In this document: positions 17,182-26,649 of the stretch, one piece after another
How the letters are laid out: each line of letters opens with the position of its first letter
Position numbering within the stretch: the first letter of the stretch is position 1
Source of the DNA: Dongia rigui
Lineage (GTDB): Bacteria > Pseudomonadota > Alphaproteobacteria > Dongiales > Dongiaceae
Assembly (NCBI RefSeq): GCF_034044635.1
Contig: NZ_JAXCLX010000002.1
Location: 806,001 to 870,000 of the forward strand
DNA length: 64,000 bases
Direction of reading: 5' to 3'
The notes under the pieces: model-generated
What the model saw: the letters and a program-made list of their open reading frames with translations, nothing else
Database searches by the model: none
Told to the model about the DNA's origin: nothing
Position numbers and translations under genes: made by a program

Positions 17182-17871
17182 ATGGCCTGGGATCTCATCG
17201 AGACGGCGCATGTTCCCGATGGCGAATTGACGCTCTATCGGCAGGGCGACGTATTCATGATCCGGGCCAACGGGTACGAACTGATGAATGGCCTGGGTCA
17301 TCAATCGGAACTGGCGCTGGGACGAATGGCGGTTGAGGTGGCGCAAAAGGCCGATCCGCATATCCTGATTGGTGGCCTGGGGCTGGGCTACACCTTGGCT
17401 GCAACGGCAGCGGCGCTTGACGACAGAGGGCGCATAACGGTGGCCGAATTGTCGCCGCAAGTCATCGCATGGTTTTACCGCTTCGTGGCGGCGAGCGTCC
17501 TGCCAGCGCGTCCGGACAACCTTGCGATCGTCCCAGGTGATATCGGCGCCTTTGTTCGTCGCGGCGATGTCGGCCCCTTTGACGTTATCGTGCTCGATGT
17601 AGATAACGGCCCGGAAGCCCTGGTGGCGCCCGCGAATGCACGCCTCTACTCTGCGGAGGGTCTTCAGTCCTTCGCGGCAAGGCTTCGAGCGGGGGGCGTG
17701 ATCCTGCTGTGGTCAGCCTTTGAAGCGCCGGACTTTGTCATATTAGCCGAGGCCGCGGGCTTCACCGTCACCTGCGAAACGCTGGCTGCCGTACGTCGCC
17801 AGGACCTGCTACACTATGCCTATGTCCTGGCGCCGCGCGAAGCACGTTTTAGCGAGCAAGCCAAGCGTTGA
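17182..17871 (+). CDS. Spermidine-synthase-like SAM-fold protein
   Basis: A 229-residue Rossmann protein resembling the SpeE superfamily. I-L-I-G-G-L-G-L-G-Y-T-L (about 61–72) is the SAM-type nucleotide motif, E90 (VAELSPQVI) is the acidic ribose contact, and V-L-D-V-D-N-G-P-E follows. It lacks the spermidine synthase N-terminal beta barrel, so polyamine synthesis is uncertain; methyl transfer is as plausible. It is four nt after apeR and most likely shares the APE transcript. Its last 23 nt overlap a convergent polyamine-type binding protein gene. Possible roles are APE head-group methylation or polyamine metabolism; neither is shown. Confidence 0.7.
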   Translation: MAWDLIETAHVPDGELTLYRQGDVFMIRANGYELMNGLGHQSELALGRMAVEVAQKADPHILIGGLGLGYTLAATAAALDDRGRITVAELSPQVIAWFYRFVAASVLPARPDNLAIVPGDIGAFVRRGDVGPFDVIVLDVDNGPEALVAPANARLYSAEGLQSFAARLRAGGVILLWSAFEAPDFVILAEAAGFTVTCETLAAVRRQDLLHYAYVLAPREARFSEQAKR

Positions 17872-18901
17872 AGCGGCTGTTCAGGCTGCCGCCATGCTCC
17901 GACCAGAACCTTGGATCGATCGAAAATGCGGTTGCCACATTAGTCGCTTGTGTAGGCAGGTGTGCCGCGATCGCCGGATCGATCAAAGCTGCGGCATCCG
18001 TTCTGGTTGGCCCATAGTCGATATATTTTGAGTGCTGCGCCATGATCTTTGGATCGCTGGCGAATTTCACGAAGTCATAAGCGCGATTGATATTGGGCGT
18101 GTCTTTAACGATCGCCCAGAAATCCCAGTCGAGCGCCTGGAAATCCCAAACGATCTTGTAGTTCTTGCCCGACTTTATCGCGTCGTTGACGCGGGCGTGC
18201 CAGGCACTGCTCATGACGACTTTGTCTTCGTCGAGAAGGGCTAGCGGTTGTGCGCCGGACTCCCACCAGACGATTTCCGATTTTATGGTGTCGAGCTTCG
18301 CGAAGGCACGGTCCACGCCGGCTGGCGTCGCAAGCGCCTTATAGACATCAGTAATCGGGACGCCGTCGGCGAGGAGAGCCCATTCCAAGTTTCCGGCCGC
18401 ATTCTTCAGCAAGCCGCGTTTGCCTGGGTGCTGTTGAAGATCGAAGAAATCAGCGAGCGATGTCGGCGGGTCTTGCGTGAGCTTGTCGGCATCAAAGGCG
18501 AGGATCGTTGAGTACGCGACCGTGCCGACGGCACAGTCCAGAACACTTCCGGGCAGAAAAGCTGCAGTGTCGCCGATCTTCGACATGTCGAGCTTCTCGA
18601 AAAGCCCCTGATCACAGCCATCGACAGCATGCGCTGCGTCGACATCAATCACGTCCCAGGTGACGTTCTTGGCCTGGACCATGGCCCTAACTTTATCCAG
18701 CCCGCCATCGTACTGGCGTTCGAGGATCTCGGTGCCAGTGGACGATGTGTAAGGCTTGAAGAAGGCCTTCCGCTGCGTATCCGTATAAGCGCCCCCCCAC
18801 GAGACCACTGTCAGGCTCGTCCCATTCGATGGCTGCTTGGTCGCACATGACGAGACAATCATGGCGGCGAGAAGGAATGCGGCGATGGCTGGCTTGTTCA
18901 C
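17849..18901 (-). CDS. Polyamine-type ABC substrate-binding lipoprotein (PotD/PotF-like)
   Basis: A 350-residue secreted binding protein with lipoprotein signal ending V-S-S-C. The mature part begins with a PotD-like core (LTVVSWGGAYTDTQRKAFFKPYTSSTG) and has WDVIDVDAAHAVDGCDQG, SAWHARVN and YGPTRTDAA. It fits the spermidine/putrescine-binding family. I prefer GTG at 18901 because GAGG lies at the right distance; the frame also allows TTG at 18916 with no ribosome site. No transporter partner is adjacent, so it is an orphan. Its 3' end overlaps the spermidine-synthase-like gene, which makes the polyamine pairing suggestive only. Confidence 0.82.
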   Translation of the reverse strand: MNKPAIAAFLLAAMIVSSCATKQPSNGTSLTVVSWGGAYTDTQRKAFFKPYTSSTGTEILERQYDGGLDKVRAMVQAKNVTWDVIDVDAAHAVDGCDQGLFEKLDMSKIGDTAAFLPGSVLDCAVGTVAYSTILAFDADKLTQDPPTSLADFFDLQQHPGKRGLLKNAAGNLEWALLADGVPITDVYKALATPAGVDRAFAKLDTIKSEIVWWESGAQPLALLDEDKVVMSSAWHARVNDAIKSGKNYKIVWDFQALDWDFWAIVKDTPNINRAYDFVKFASDPKIMAQHSKYIDYGPTRTDAAALIDPAIAAHLPTQATNVATAFSIDPRFWSEHGGSLNSRFNAWLAR

Positions 18902-19137
18902 GCGAACCTCATGCAAGGGGGTTTGATCTTTGACGAATCGTACGATAGTTGAATATTCCTACAACTCAAAACGCATCGATTGAATCTCAAGGGATCTCGC
19001 TGCTGAGGCTGCCTATCTATATGGGAAAAAAGCACAATATGGTCGAGCCCATCGCCATCTGGTGGCGCGCTCATTTGAGCCCAGCTGACCCATTGGGATC
19101 GCCTTGGCTAGGGAGCGTCTGGCATTGAAGGAAAAAA

Positions 19138-19212
19138 TGGTGCCGTCGAGAGGAATCGAACCTCCGACCCCGTCCTTACCAAGGACGTGCTCTACCCCTG
19201 AGCTACGACGGC
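19138..19212 (-). tRNA. tRNA-Thr (anticodon GGT)
   Basis: On the minus strand a full cloverleaf can be read: acceptor GCCGTCG pairs with CGACGGC, D arm AGCTC–GGGTAGAGC, anticodon stem CGTCC/GGACG around TTGGTAA (anticodon GGT), T arm with GGTTCGATTCC, discriminator A and an encoded CCA. A run of six T follows 3' of CCA on that strand. Confidence 0.95.
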
Positions 19213-19420
19213 GCCATGGAAGCTTCGAAAAGGAGGGGCTTGGGTGCGGCCCCGATGAAGCGGCGCGGAAGATGCCAGAAGGCGTTTGCGATAGCAAGCG
19301 CTGTGACGCCCGTGGATAAATGGGTGAATGCGGCCCGTGAAGCACCTTGGCGAAACCGCAATTTCGCCCTAATTAAATACTATGAATTCAGTTAGTTGAA
19401 TGAATTGTGGGAGCATCTGG
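19213..19420. other. Intergenic stretch upstream of the small basic-protein gene
   Basis: About 200 bases with no convincing gene. The part just before 19421 is AT-rich (around 19370–19400) and is the likely promoter region for the small gene, dcd and murA. I could not settle on a specific -35/-10 pair. Confidence 0.4.
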
Positions 19421-19597
19421 ATGGCGTCACAAAATGACAAGCTGCCGGGCGCTGCGCGGGGCAATCCAGCGGCGGTGGCGAAAGCCGAGCGGCTGGCGGC
19501 GGCTTTGCGGGCGAATCTGAAGCGCCGCAAAAGTCAGGCACGCGACCGGGCTGAACTTGAGCAGGACATGGCCGACGAGGCGCCCAAAACACGCTAA
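19421..19597 (+). CDS. Small basic conserved protein upstream of dcd–murA
   Basis: A 58-residue Arg/Lys/Ala-rich protein (VAKAERLAAALRANLKRRKSQARDR) that is predicted helical with an acidic tail. Similar short proteins containing a LRANLKRRKAQ-like core occur next to murA in alphaproteobacteria, but I know of no assigned function. ATG at 19421 has GGGAG upstream; an in-frame ATG at 19400 lacks one. Binding to nucleic acid would fit the composition but is untested. Confidence 0.65.
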   Translation: MASQNDKLPGAARGNPAAVAKAERLAAALRANLKRRKSQARDRAELEQDMADEAPKTR

Positions 19598-19715
19598 TCC
19601 TTGAGGCTTTCCGGGCCTTCCGATACAAACGGCGCGATTGGGGGGCTGACGAATCCGTGCCGTGCGAAACCTCCGTCACTCCCGCCTTTGACGCTTGAAA
19701 GGGACCTATCCGCCA

Positions 19716-20270
19716 ATGTCGATCATGCCCGATACCTGGATCCGCGAGATGTCGCAAAAGCACGGCATGATCGAGCCATTTGTCGAAAGCCAGAAACGTG
19801 ATGGCGTCATCTCCTATGGCGTCTCGTCCTATGGCTATGACGCCCGCGTGTCGCCGGAATTCAAGATCTTCACCAATGTCGATTCCGCGGTCGTCGATCC
19901 CAAGGAGTTCAACCCCAAGAGCTTCGTCGACCGCGAGGCCGATGTCTGCATCATCCCGCCCAATTCGTTTGCGCTGGCGCGCACGGTCGAATATTTCCGC
20001 GTGCCGCGCGACGTGCTGGTCATCTGTCTTGGCAAATCGACCTATGCCCGCTGTGGCATCATCGTGAATGTGACGCCGCTCGAGCCCGAATGGGAAGGGC
20101 ATGTCACGCTCGAATTCTCAAACACAACGCCTCTTCCGGCGAAGATCTATGCCAATGAGGGCGCCTGCCAGTTCCTGTTCCTCAAGGGCGCTACCCCTTG
20201 CGAGACGTCCTATAAGGACCGTGCTGGAAAATACATGGGCCAGCGCGGCGTAACGCTGCCGCGCCTTTAA
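19716..20270 (+). CDS. dcd: dCTP deaminase
   Basis: A 184-residue enzyme converting dCTP to dUTP for thymidylate synthesis. Family segments are in order: [48 protein letters not shown], then [15 protein letters not shown] with the catalytic Glu, and a C-terminal [11 protein letters not shown] lid. ATG at 19716 follows GAAAGGGA; the frame upstream to a TTG is not needed. It precedes murA by 21 nt. Confidence 0.95.
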   Translation: MSIMPDTWIREMSQKHGMIEPFVESQKRDGVISYGVSSYGYDARVSPEFKIFTNVDSAVVDPKEFNPKSFVDREADVCIIPPNSFALARTVEYFRVPRDVLVICLGKSTYARCGIIVNVTPLEPEWEGHVTLEFSNTTPLPAKIYANEGACQFLFLKGATPCETSYKDRAGKYMGQRGVTLPRL

Positions 20271-20291
20271 CGAGATCGGACAAGAAGACCT

Positions 20292-21575
20292 ATGGACCGT
20301 ATTCGCATTCGCGGCGGCAACCCACTTAAGGGTGAGATCAGGATCAGCGGCGCCAAGAACGCCGCATTGCCGTTGATGTGCACTTGCCTGTTGACCGATG
20401 ACGAGGTGCGCCTCGACAACGTCCCGGACCTTGCCGACATTACGACATTGACCAATCTGTTGGCGCATCTAGGTGTCGAGGTGACGACACGCCAGTCACT
20501 CAAAGGGCGATCGATCAGCTTCTCCGCCAAAGGTCTTGCCGTGACCACGGCACCCTATGACCTCGTCCGCAAGATGCGCGCCAGCGTTCTGGTACTGGGT
20601 CCGCTGGTGGCCCGCCATGGCCAGGCGAAAGTCTCGTTGCCGGGCGGATGCGCCATCGGCACGCGCCCGGTCGATCTCCACATCAAGGGCCTGCAGCAGA
20701 TGGGGGCCGAGATCGAGCTCGACTCTGGCTACATCCTCGCGAAGGCACCCAACGGACTGAAGGGCTGCGAAATCACGTTCCCGAAGGTCTCGGTGGGGGC
20801 CACGGAGAACCTGCTGATGGCAGCGACGTTGGCCAAGGGCGAGACGCATCTGATCAATGCCGCACGTGAGCCGGAGATTTCCGATCTCGCCGCCTGCCTC
20901 AATGCGATGGGCGCCAAGATCGACGGCATCGGGACCGACCATCTGAAGATCCAGGGCGTCGAGCGCCTGCATGGATGCACCCACAGCGTCGTCGCCGATC
21001 GTATCGAGGCCGGCACTTATGCGATGGCGGCGGCCATCACGGGGGGCGAGGTCGAACTGGTCGGATTGCATCATGAATTGATCGGCGCGGCGGCCTCGAC
21101 CTTGTCGCAGGCCGGTGTCTCGCTCACCGAGACGCCGCGGGGCTTGCTGGTGAAGCGCAAGAACGGTGCCCTCAACGGTGTCGACGTGATGACGGAGCCG
21201 TTCCCGGGGTTCCCGACCGATCTGCAGGCGCAGATGATGGCGCTGATGACGACAGCCGAGGGCGCCTCGATGATCACCGAGACGATCTTCGAGAACCGCT
21301 TCATGCATGTGCCGGAACTCACGCGCATGGGGGCCAGCATCAATGTTCACGGATCCTCTGCCATGGTGCGGGGCGTGAAGAAGCTGACAGGTGCGCCGGT
21401 CATGGCGACCGATCTGCGCGCCAGCGTGTCGCTGGTCTTGGCGGGTCTGACAGCCGAGGGCGACACTTACCTCAACCGCGTCTATCATCTCGATCGGGGC
21501 TACGAAAAGCTGACGGACAAGCTGTCGGCCTGTGGTGCCGAGATCGAGCGCTTGAGTGACGCAGCGGCGGAGTAG
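20292..21575 (+). CDS. murA: UDP-N-acetylglucosamine 1-carboxyvinyltransferase
   Basis: A 427-residue enzyme for the first committed step of peptidoglycan synthesis, adding enolpyruvate to UDP-GlcNAc. K22-N23 in S-G-A-K-N-A-A-L and the flexible-loop Cys at residue 120 ([11 protein letters not shown]) are present; this Cys is the target of fosfomycin. The length is normal. It lies in the alphaproteobacterial murA–DUF2948–hisG neighbourhood. Confidence 0.97.
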   Translation: MDRIRIRGGNPLKGEIRISGAKNAALPLMCTCLLTDDEVRLDNVPDLADITTLTNLLAHLGVEVTTRQSLKGRSISFSAKGLAVTTAPYDLVRKMRASVLVLGPLVARHGQAKVSLPGGCAIGTRPVDLHIKGLQQMGAEIELDSGYILAKAPNGLKGCEITFPKVSVGATENLLMAATLAKGETHLINAAREPEISDLAACLNAMGAKIDGIGTDHLKIQGVERLHGCTHSVVADRIEAGTYAMAAAITGGEVELVGLHHELIGAAASTLSQAGVSLTETPRGLLVKRKNGALNGVDVMTEPFPGFPTDLQAQMMALMTTAEGASMITETIFENRFMHVPELTRMGASINVHGSSAMVRGVKKLTGAPVMATDLRASVSLVLAGLTAEGDTYLNRVYHLDRGYEKLTDKLSACGAEIERLSDAAAE

Positions 21576-21578
21576 GGG

Positions 21579-22100
21579 ATGGCAAGGCCGGCGAATGCCA
21601 AAGACATGCGGGTGATGGCAAAGGACGCGGACGATCTCGCGATCGTGGCCGCAGCCCTGCAGGACGCCTTGGTGCCTATTTCCGAGGTGCAGTATCTCAG
21701 CAATGAACAGCGCTTCATCATGCTGATGAACCGCTTCCAATGGGAGCGCGAGCCAGCAGGACGCCATGCGGGCATTGCGTCAAAGGACGATGCCAGCTTC
21801 CACGACGCCGATGATTATCACGACACCGAACAGCGTATTCATGCCGGCCTCTGTATCGACAAGGTGCTGTCGGTGCGCAGTCGCGACATCGACCTCAAGC
21901 AAAGAGGCAAGTTCCTGTCGCTGCTGACGCTGCAGGTGGATGGCGACAAGCTCAACCTGATGTTTTCGGGCGGCGGGGTCATTCAGTTGGTGGTGTCTGA
22001 GCTCAGCGTGTTCCTCAAAGACATGGGGGAAGGTTGGCCGACGCAATGGCGGCCCGACCACGACCGGGAAAGTGTCGGCACAGGCAAGGGGCGGGAATGA
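21579..22100 (+). CDS. DUF2948 family protein
   Basis: A 173-residue protein of unknown function. It has the DUF2948 pattern: [55 protein letters not shown] and [20 protein letters not shown]. The family almost always lies between murA and his genes in alphaproteobacteria, as here. It starts 3 nt after murA and overlaps hisG by 4 nt. Confidence 0.88.
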   Translation: MARPANAKDMRVMAKDADDLAIVAAALQDALVPISEVQYLSNEQRFIMLMNRFQWEREPAGRHAGIASKDDASFHDADDYHDTEQRIHAGLCIDKVLSVRSRDIDLKQRGKFLSLLTLQVDGDKLNLMFSGGGVIQLVVSELSVFLKDMGEGWPTQWRPDHDRESVGTGKGRE

Positions 22101-22747
22101 GCGACGTCTTCGTTCTGGCGCTCCCTAAGGGTCGAATTCTGAAAGAGGTCCTGCCGGTTCTCCAAAGAGCGGGAATCGAGCCGGAGGCAGAATTTGCCGA
22201 TGAAAATTCGCGCGCCTTGCGCTTTCGGACCAATGATCCGCGCCTCGAGATCATTCGCGTTCGCAGCTTCGACGTCGCGACCTTTGTCGCCTTCGGCGCC
22301 GCGCAGCTCGGTGTCGCAGGCAACGACGTGCTGCTCGAATTCGACTATCCGGAAATCTATGCCCCGGTCGATCTCAAGATCGGTCATTGCAGGCTGTCGG
22401 TGGCGGAGCCGAGGGATTTGTCGGAGACCGACGATCCCAGTCGCTGGTCCCATATTCGTGTCGCGACCAAATATCCCAATGTCACGCAGAATCATTTCGC
22501 CGCACGTGGCGTTCAGGCCGAGTGCATCAAGCTGTCCGGTGCGATGGAACTGGCGCCGACCTTGGGCCTTTGCCGTCGCATCGTCGATCTCGTCTCGAGC
22601 GGTGCCACACTGAAGGCGAACAACCTGGTCGAGATCGAGAAGATTGCCGAAGTCACGTCGCGCCTCATCGTCAATCGGACCGCCATGAAGACGTTCCCAC
22701 GCGAGATCGGCGATTATGTCGAACGCTTGCGGCGCGCCGTTTCCTGA
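22097..22747 (+). CDS. hisG: ATP phosphoribosyltransferase, short form
   Basis: A 216-residue HisG catalysing the first step of histidine synthesis. [10 protein letters not shown] at the start, [11 protein letters not shown] in the middle and the phosphoribosyl-binding [14 protein letters not shown] are diagnostic. It lacks the C-terminal regulatory domain, so it is the short form that needs a HisZ partner; hisZ is not in the window. ATG at 22097 overlaps the DUF2948 stop. Confidence 0.96.
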   Translation: MSDVFVLALPKGRILKEVLPVLQRAGIEPEAEFADENSRALRFRTNDPRLEIIRVRSFDVATFVAFGAAQLGVAGNDVLLEFDYPEIYAPVDLKIGHCRLSVAEPRDLSETDDPSRWSHIRVATKYPNVTQNHFAARGVQAECIKLSGAMELAPTLGLCRRIVDLVSSGATLKANNLVEIEKIAEVTSRLIVNRTAMKTFPREIGDYVERLRRAVS

Positions 22748-22759
22748 TTGCCGCCAGCC

Positions 22760-23230
22760 ATGACGACAGGCCGGCTGATCCGCATCGACCTGGACGAGGA
22801 AACAACCGCGCGCCGCACGCCGGAAGTGGAGCGTGAGAGGGCTGTCGCGATATTCGACCTGCTCGAGGAGAATCTGTTTCAGCCGGCGATCGAGCATACC
22901 GGTCCTTATCACCTGGCGCTGTCGATCGAGGAAAACCGCCTCGTCTTCGATATCAAGGATCAACAGGGCGACCCGATATACAAGTTCATCCTGTCCCTCT
23001 CTCCGTTTCGCCGCATCGTCAAAGAGTACTTCGACATTTGCGAGAGCTACTATCAGGCCATCAAATCTGCCTCCCCGTCGCAGATCGAGGCGATCGATAT
23101 GGGACGTCGCGGCTTGCATAACGAAGGTTCCGAGATTCTGCGCGAAAGACTTGCCGGCAAGGTAGAGGTCGATTTCAACACCGCACGTCGGCTCTTCACG
23201 CTGATCTGCGCCTTGCATGTAAAGATGTGA
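22760..23230 (+). CDS. UPF0262 family protein
   Basis: A 156-residue protein of the UPF0262 family, with [11 protein letters not shown] near the start, [58 protein letters not shown] and a helical C-terminus. No function is assigned. It follows hisG in its usual alphaproteobacterial position. ATG at 22760 gives the family N-terminus; a TTG at 22748 is possible. Confidence 0.88.
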   Translation: MTTGRLIRIDLDEETTARRTPEVERERAVAIFDLLEENLFQPAIEHTGPYHLALSIEENRLVFDIKDQQGDPIYKFILSLSPFRRIVKEYFDICESYYQAIKSASPSQIEAIDMGRRGLHNEGSEILRERLAGKVEVDFNTARRLFTLICALHVKM

Positions 23231-23236
23231 GGTCGC

Positions 23237-23683
23237 ATGCCGCAGGGTTTGCCCGGCAGCGTCCTGTTCTGTTGCACATTCAACTCTGTGCGTTCACCGA
23301 TGGCCGAAGCGATCATGAAATACCTGCATGGCAAGCAGGTCTATGTCGATTCAGTGGGCGTACGGGCCCAGGAGGTGGACGGTTTCGTGGTGGCCGTGAT
23401 GGATGAGATCGGCATCGACGTCACCAAGCACAGGCCCAAAACCTTCGACGACCTCGAGGACGATTCCTTCGACCTCATCATCTCGCTGTCGCCGGAGGCG
23501 CAGCACAAGGCCGTCGATATGACCCGGACCATGGCCTGCGATGTGGAATTCTGGAATACGCTGGATCCGACCATCGTCGAAGGCAGCCGGGAAGATCGGC
23601 TGGAAGCCTACCGGACCGTGCGTGACGGCCTCATGAAGCGCATTCGCGAGCGTTTCCCGCTCACCGGTGCCCCGCAGATCTGA
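23237..23683 (+). CDS. Low-molecular-weight protein-tyrosine phosphatase / arsenate-reductase-like protein
   Basis: A 148-residue protein of the LMW-PTP fold. The P-loop CX5R is C13-TFNSV-R19 followed by S20, and the general-acid Asp lies in the late DPTI segment. In alphaproteobacteria a protein like this usually lies between UPF0262 and infA. Without the arsenate reductase thiol-relay Cys pattern I favour a phosphatase over an arsenate reductase. It is 6 nt after the UPF0262 gene. Confidence 0.85.
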   Translation: MPQGLPGSVLFCCTFNSVRSPMAEAIMKYLHGKQVYVDSVGVRAQEVDGFVVAVMDEIGIDVTKHRPKTFDDLEDDSFDLIISLSPEAQHKAVDMTRTMACDVEFWNTLDPTIVEGSREDRLEAYRTVRDGLMKRIRERFPLTGAPQI

Positions 23684-23716
23684 GTTTGCTGAGGCCGTGT
23701 TTGCGGTCATCCGGGC

Positions 23717-25009
23717 CTAAGGCATTTGCCGGGGTGCGACCGGTCCAAGAGAAGTCGTTCCCGGGGCGATTCCAAGATCGCGCATGGCGTCATCGATATT
23801 CCCGTCTCTGTTTCGAGCATCTGCATAGTCCTGTTGGGCGGCCAACGTGTCGCCAAGCCTTTCTTTGACGTAAGCATGCATGTAGAGGGTATTTGCATTG
23901 TGGGGGGCTGCCCCGAGTGATCCCTCTAAATCAATCGCGGCTTGTGCCCACTGACCTAATCGCATCTTAAGATAACCACGCGCGCCCAGCGCATTTCCCT
24001 TGTCATCTGGGTGCTTTGCCGCGCGGTCACATGGTGAAGTCGCTAGGTCAAGAAAGCCAAGCAGTGTGGTATCGACGCATAGCATCACGAGCAGTGGGGC
24101 GTCGTCGTCGCTGCTCTCGTTTGCGGTTGCTAGATCTGCCCGCACGGCGGATGTTGCTGCAGCTGACGCCGGCGATAGTTTGGCAGTGACAAGTGCCCGG
24201 TAGTACCACAATTCAGGCGCCTCACGCGGGTCCTGAACGAGTGCGATCCCGCGTCCGACGCTGCGTCCGGCTTCGGCGTATTGCCGCAGGCGATACAGTG
24301 CACCGGCACGATAGCGCCAGACGTCTACATTGTGATCGTCGAGTGCGCCGGCCTTGTCTAGATCGACGAGCGCAGCTTGATCATCGCCGATTCTGACGTA
24401 ATTGTAGCCGCGCCAGATATATGCCTCGGAATTTCTCGGCGCCAGATCTACCGCATGGGTGAAATCTACGATGGCTCTGATGTAATCGCCCTGACGCGTG
24501 AATAGTTTGCCACGACCAAGATATGTGTCGTGATTTCGGTCGCCACGCCGAAAAGATGCTGCGTAATCGGCGAGTGCTCGGTCATCGTCGCCGACCTGCT
24601 GCAATGCAGAGGCACGATTTAGGAGGCTTTCAGTATCCGCAGGATCGCGTCGGAGCGCTTCATTGAGATCGTCAATCGCTCGCGCGTACTCCCCCATCCT
24701 TAGATAAGCCCGACCGCGGTCGCGATAGGAAATCTCGGACGGAGACATAGCTGCCAACTGTTGTACGGTTGGCGGATCACAGTTCAGATATGCCGCACCT
24801 CTGACGCAATAGTCATGAGGGCTTGGTTTCAGGAAGAGCATGCAAATGAGCGAAGCGCCAACAAGGCCGCCCAGGATGGCAAGCGGCATATAGCCAGACG
24901 CCGCCGTTGCAATAAAATCTGGTATTCGATTTTCCACGCGGGGGACCACTGATTTCGCAGAATCATCGTCTGACATGTTTGGCCAATTATCGTTGCCCAT
25001 ATGTTCCAT
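23717..25009 (-). CDS. Membrane-anchored TPR-repeat protein
   Basis: About 430 residues with one transmembrane helix (YMPLAILGGLVGASLICMLFL) after a cytoplasmic N-terminus. At least six TPR-like repeats follow (for example YRDRGRAYLRMGEYARAIDDLNEALRRDP and AYIWRGYNYVRIGDDQAALVDLDKA). TPRs are protein-interaction scaffolds; no specific partner is suggested. It runs against the housekeeping genes and occupies the slot where infA is normally found. By eye its base composition is less GC-rich than its neighbours. The start is uncertain: ATG at 25009 or 25000, with the frame open to 25099. Confidence 0.75.
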   Translation of the reverse strand: MEHMGNDNWPNMSDDDSAKSVVPRVENRIPDFIATAASGYMPLAILGGLVGASLICMLFLKPSPHDYCVRGAAYLNCDPPTVQQLAAMSPSEISYRDRGRAYLRMGEYARAIDDLNEALRRDPADTESLLNRASALQQVGDDDRALADYAASFRRGDRNHDTYLGRGKLFTRQGDYIRAIVDFTHAVDLAPRNSEAYIWRGYNYVRIGDDQAALVDLDKAGALDDHNVDVWRYRAGALYRLRQYAEAGRSVGRGIALVQDPREAPELWYYRALVTAKLSPASAAATSAVRADLATANESSDDDAPLLVMLCVDTTLLGFLDLATSPCDRAAKHPDDKGNALGARGYLKMRLGQWAQAAIDLEGSLGAAPHNANTLYMHAYVKERLGDTLAAQQDYADARNRDGNIDDAMRDLGIAPGTTSLGPVAPRQMP

Positions 25010-25117
25010 TAGTGGCTCGTGCCATTGGAAAAGCAAGCAAAAAGAGTACGGGCCGGTAGAGATTGAGGTTTTAGAGGCGATCGATATGATCCGCGCCATT
25101 CTTGGAAGGATTATACG

Positions 25118-25708
25118 TTGACCCGACCCGCTCTCTCTAGCGCCTTCATTCTCGCCTCAGCCTCACCCCGTCGTCTGGATTTGCTTAAGCAGATCGGCGT
25201 CATCCCCTCAGCGGTGGATGCGCCGCATATTGACGAGGCCGCATTGCCGCGCGAATTGCCGGCCGCCTATGCGCGGAGGATTGCGAGCGAAAAACTCGCC
25301 GCGGTTCATCCGCGTCATGCCGGCGCATTCGTGCTCGCGGCCGATACGGTGGTCGCCTTGGGGCGGCGGATTCTCCCTAAGGCGGAGGATGCCGTGACGG
25401 CGCGCCGGTGCCTTGAGTTGCTGAGTGGTCGCCGGCACAAGGTGATCGGTGGGATCGCGATCGCCGCGCCATCGGGGCAGTCGATACTGCGCGTGGTCAG
25501 GACTGACGTTGTGTTCAAGCGCTTGAGCACTGCCGAAATTGAGCGTTATATCGCCAGCGAGGAATGGCATGGCAAGGCCGGGGGCTATGCGGTCCAGGGG
25601 CTGGCGGCGGCGTTCATTCCCAGCATTGCCGGCTCGTACAGCAATATTGTCGGCCTCAGCCTCAGCGATGTCTATGCGATGTTGACCGGCCTAGGTTTTG
25701 GGGAATGA
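25118..25708 (+). CDS. maf: Maf family nucleotide pyrophosphatase
   Basis: A 196-residue Maf/HAM1-fold protein: I-L-A-S-A-S-P-R-R at the N-terminus, then S-E-K-L-A, V-L-A-A-D-T-V-V (catalytic Asp), the GRRHKVIGG segment and G-K-A-G-G-Y-A-V-Q-G. Maf proteins hydrolyse non-canonical nucleoside triphosphates such as dTTP or m7GTP. The start is TTG at 25118 with AAGGA at good distance and no ATG nearby. It overlaps the next gene by 4 nt. Confidence 0.94.
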   Translation: MTRPALSSAFILASASPRRLDLLKQIGVIPSAVDAPHIDEAALPRELPAAYARRIASEKLAAVHPRHAGAFVLAADTVVALGRRILPKAEDAVTARRCLELLSGRRHKVIGGIAIAAPSGQSILRVVRTDVVFKRLSTAEIERYIASEEWHGKAGGYAVQGLAAAFIPSIAGSYSNIVGLSLSDVYAMLTGLGFGE

Positions 25709-26649
25709 CCATGTCGGATCAGGTATTCATCAGCATTTCCGCAGACCGCACCGAGTTCTTCCGCTGGTCCAATGATCGCCTGGCGCAGGCACTGACCGAG
25801 AAGCCGGGCGAGGGCAGCAAGGTTGGCGGCGTCTATCTCGGCCGGGTGACCGGGATCGATGCCAGCCTCAACGCGGCCTTCGTCGAGATCGGCCTGGCGC
25901 GGCCCGGCTTGTTGCCGTTGAAGAAGCAGGGCAACCAGCCGACGGAAGGCGACGCGGTGATTGTTCAGATCCGTCGTGACGGCCGCGAGGAGAAGGGCGT
26001 GCGCCTCACCACCAGCATCAAGACGATGGTGGACGTCAGCGCCAAGGGCAAGCAGGCCCCGGCACTCCTGCTGTCGCCGCCCAATCTGTGGCAGCGCGCG
26101 CTTGAGGCATTGGAGGCGGTGGAGAGCATCACCTGCGACCGGCGTGTCGACGTGCCGATCATCGAAGCCTGGTGCGCGAAGTACCGGCCATCTTTGGCCG
26201 ACAAGGTGATCTTCCAGGCGGAACGCGATTGGATACCGTCGCGCGCGGACATCAAGGACGCAATTGCCGAATGCCTGGAGGAAGAGGTCCTGCTGCCAGG
26301 CGGCGGCAAGCTGTTGGTCGAACCAGTGCGTACATTGACGGCCATCGACGTCAATTCCGCCGGCGCCAATGCGGAGAAGGGGATGGAGCGCACCGCGCTG
26401 TCGGTCAATATCGAGGCGGCGCGCGAGATTCCCCGCCAGCTGGCGCTGCGCAATATCGGCGGCACCATCGTGATCGACTTCATCGATCTTGAAAACCGCA
26501 ACAAGCGCGAGCAGGTATTGAACGCGCTGCGCGAAGCGGCCGGGATCGATCCGGCCATCGAATGGGTTGGCAACATGTCCCGCCTGGGGCTGGTCGAACT
26601 GTCGCGCCGCCGTAGCGGGCCGACATTGGCGGAGATGTGGCATGGCTAA
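25705..26649 (+). CDS. rng: Ribonuclease E/G family protein (short form)
   Basis: A 314-residue protein with the RNase E/G core reduced. S1-like Y-L-G-R-V-T-G-I-D-A-S-L-N-A-A-F-V-E-I-G is followed by the catalytic D-V-N-S-A-G-A-N-A-E-K region and V-I-D-F-I-D-L-E-N-R-N-K-R with the second metal Asp. E. coli RNase G is 489 residues, so this is short; the C-terminal small domain with the Zn-link cysteines appears absent. Short forms like this between maf and yacG are common in alphaproteobacteria. Confidence 0.88.
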   Translation: MTMSDQVFISISADRTEFFRWSNDRLAQALTEKPGEGSKVGGVYLGRVTGIDASLNAAFVEIGLARPGLLPLKKQGNQPTEGDAVIVQIRRDGREEKGVRLTTSIKTMVDVSAKGKQAPALLLSPPNLWQRALEALEAVESITCDRRVDVPIIEAWCAKYRPSLADKVIFQAERDWIPSRADIKDAIAECLEEEVLLPGGGKLLVEPVRTLTAIDVNSAGANAEKGMERTALSVNIEAAREIPRQLALRNIGGTIVIDFIDLENRNKREQVLNALREAAGIDPAIEWVGNMSRLGLVELSRRRSGPTLAEMWHG

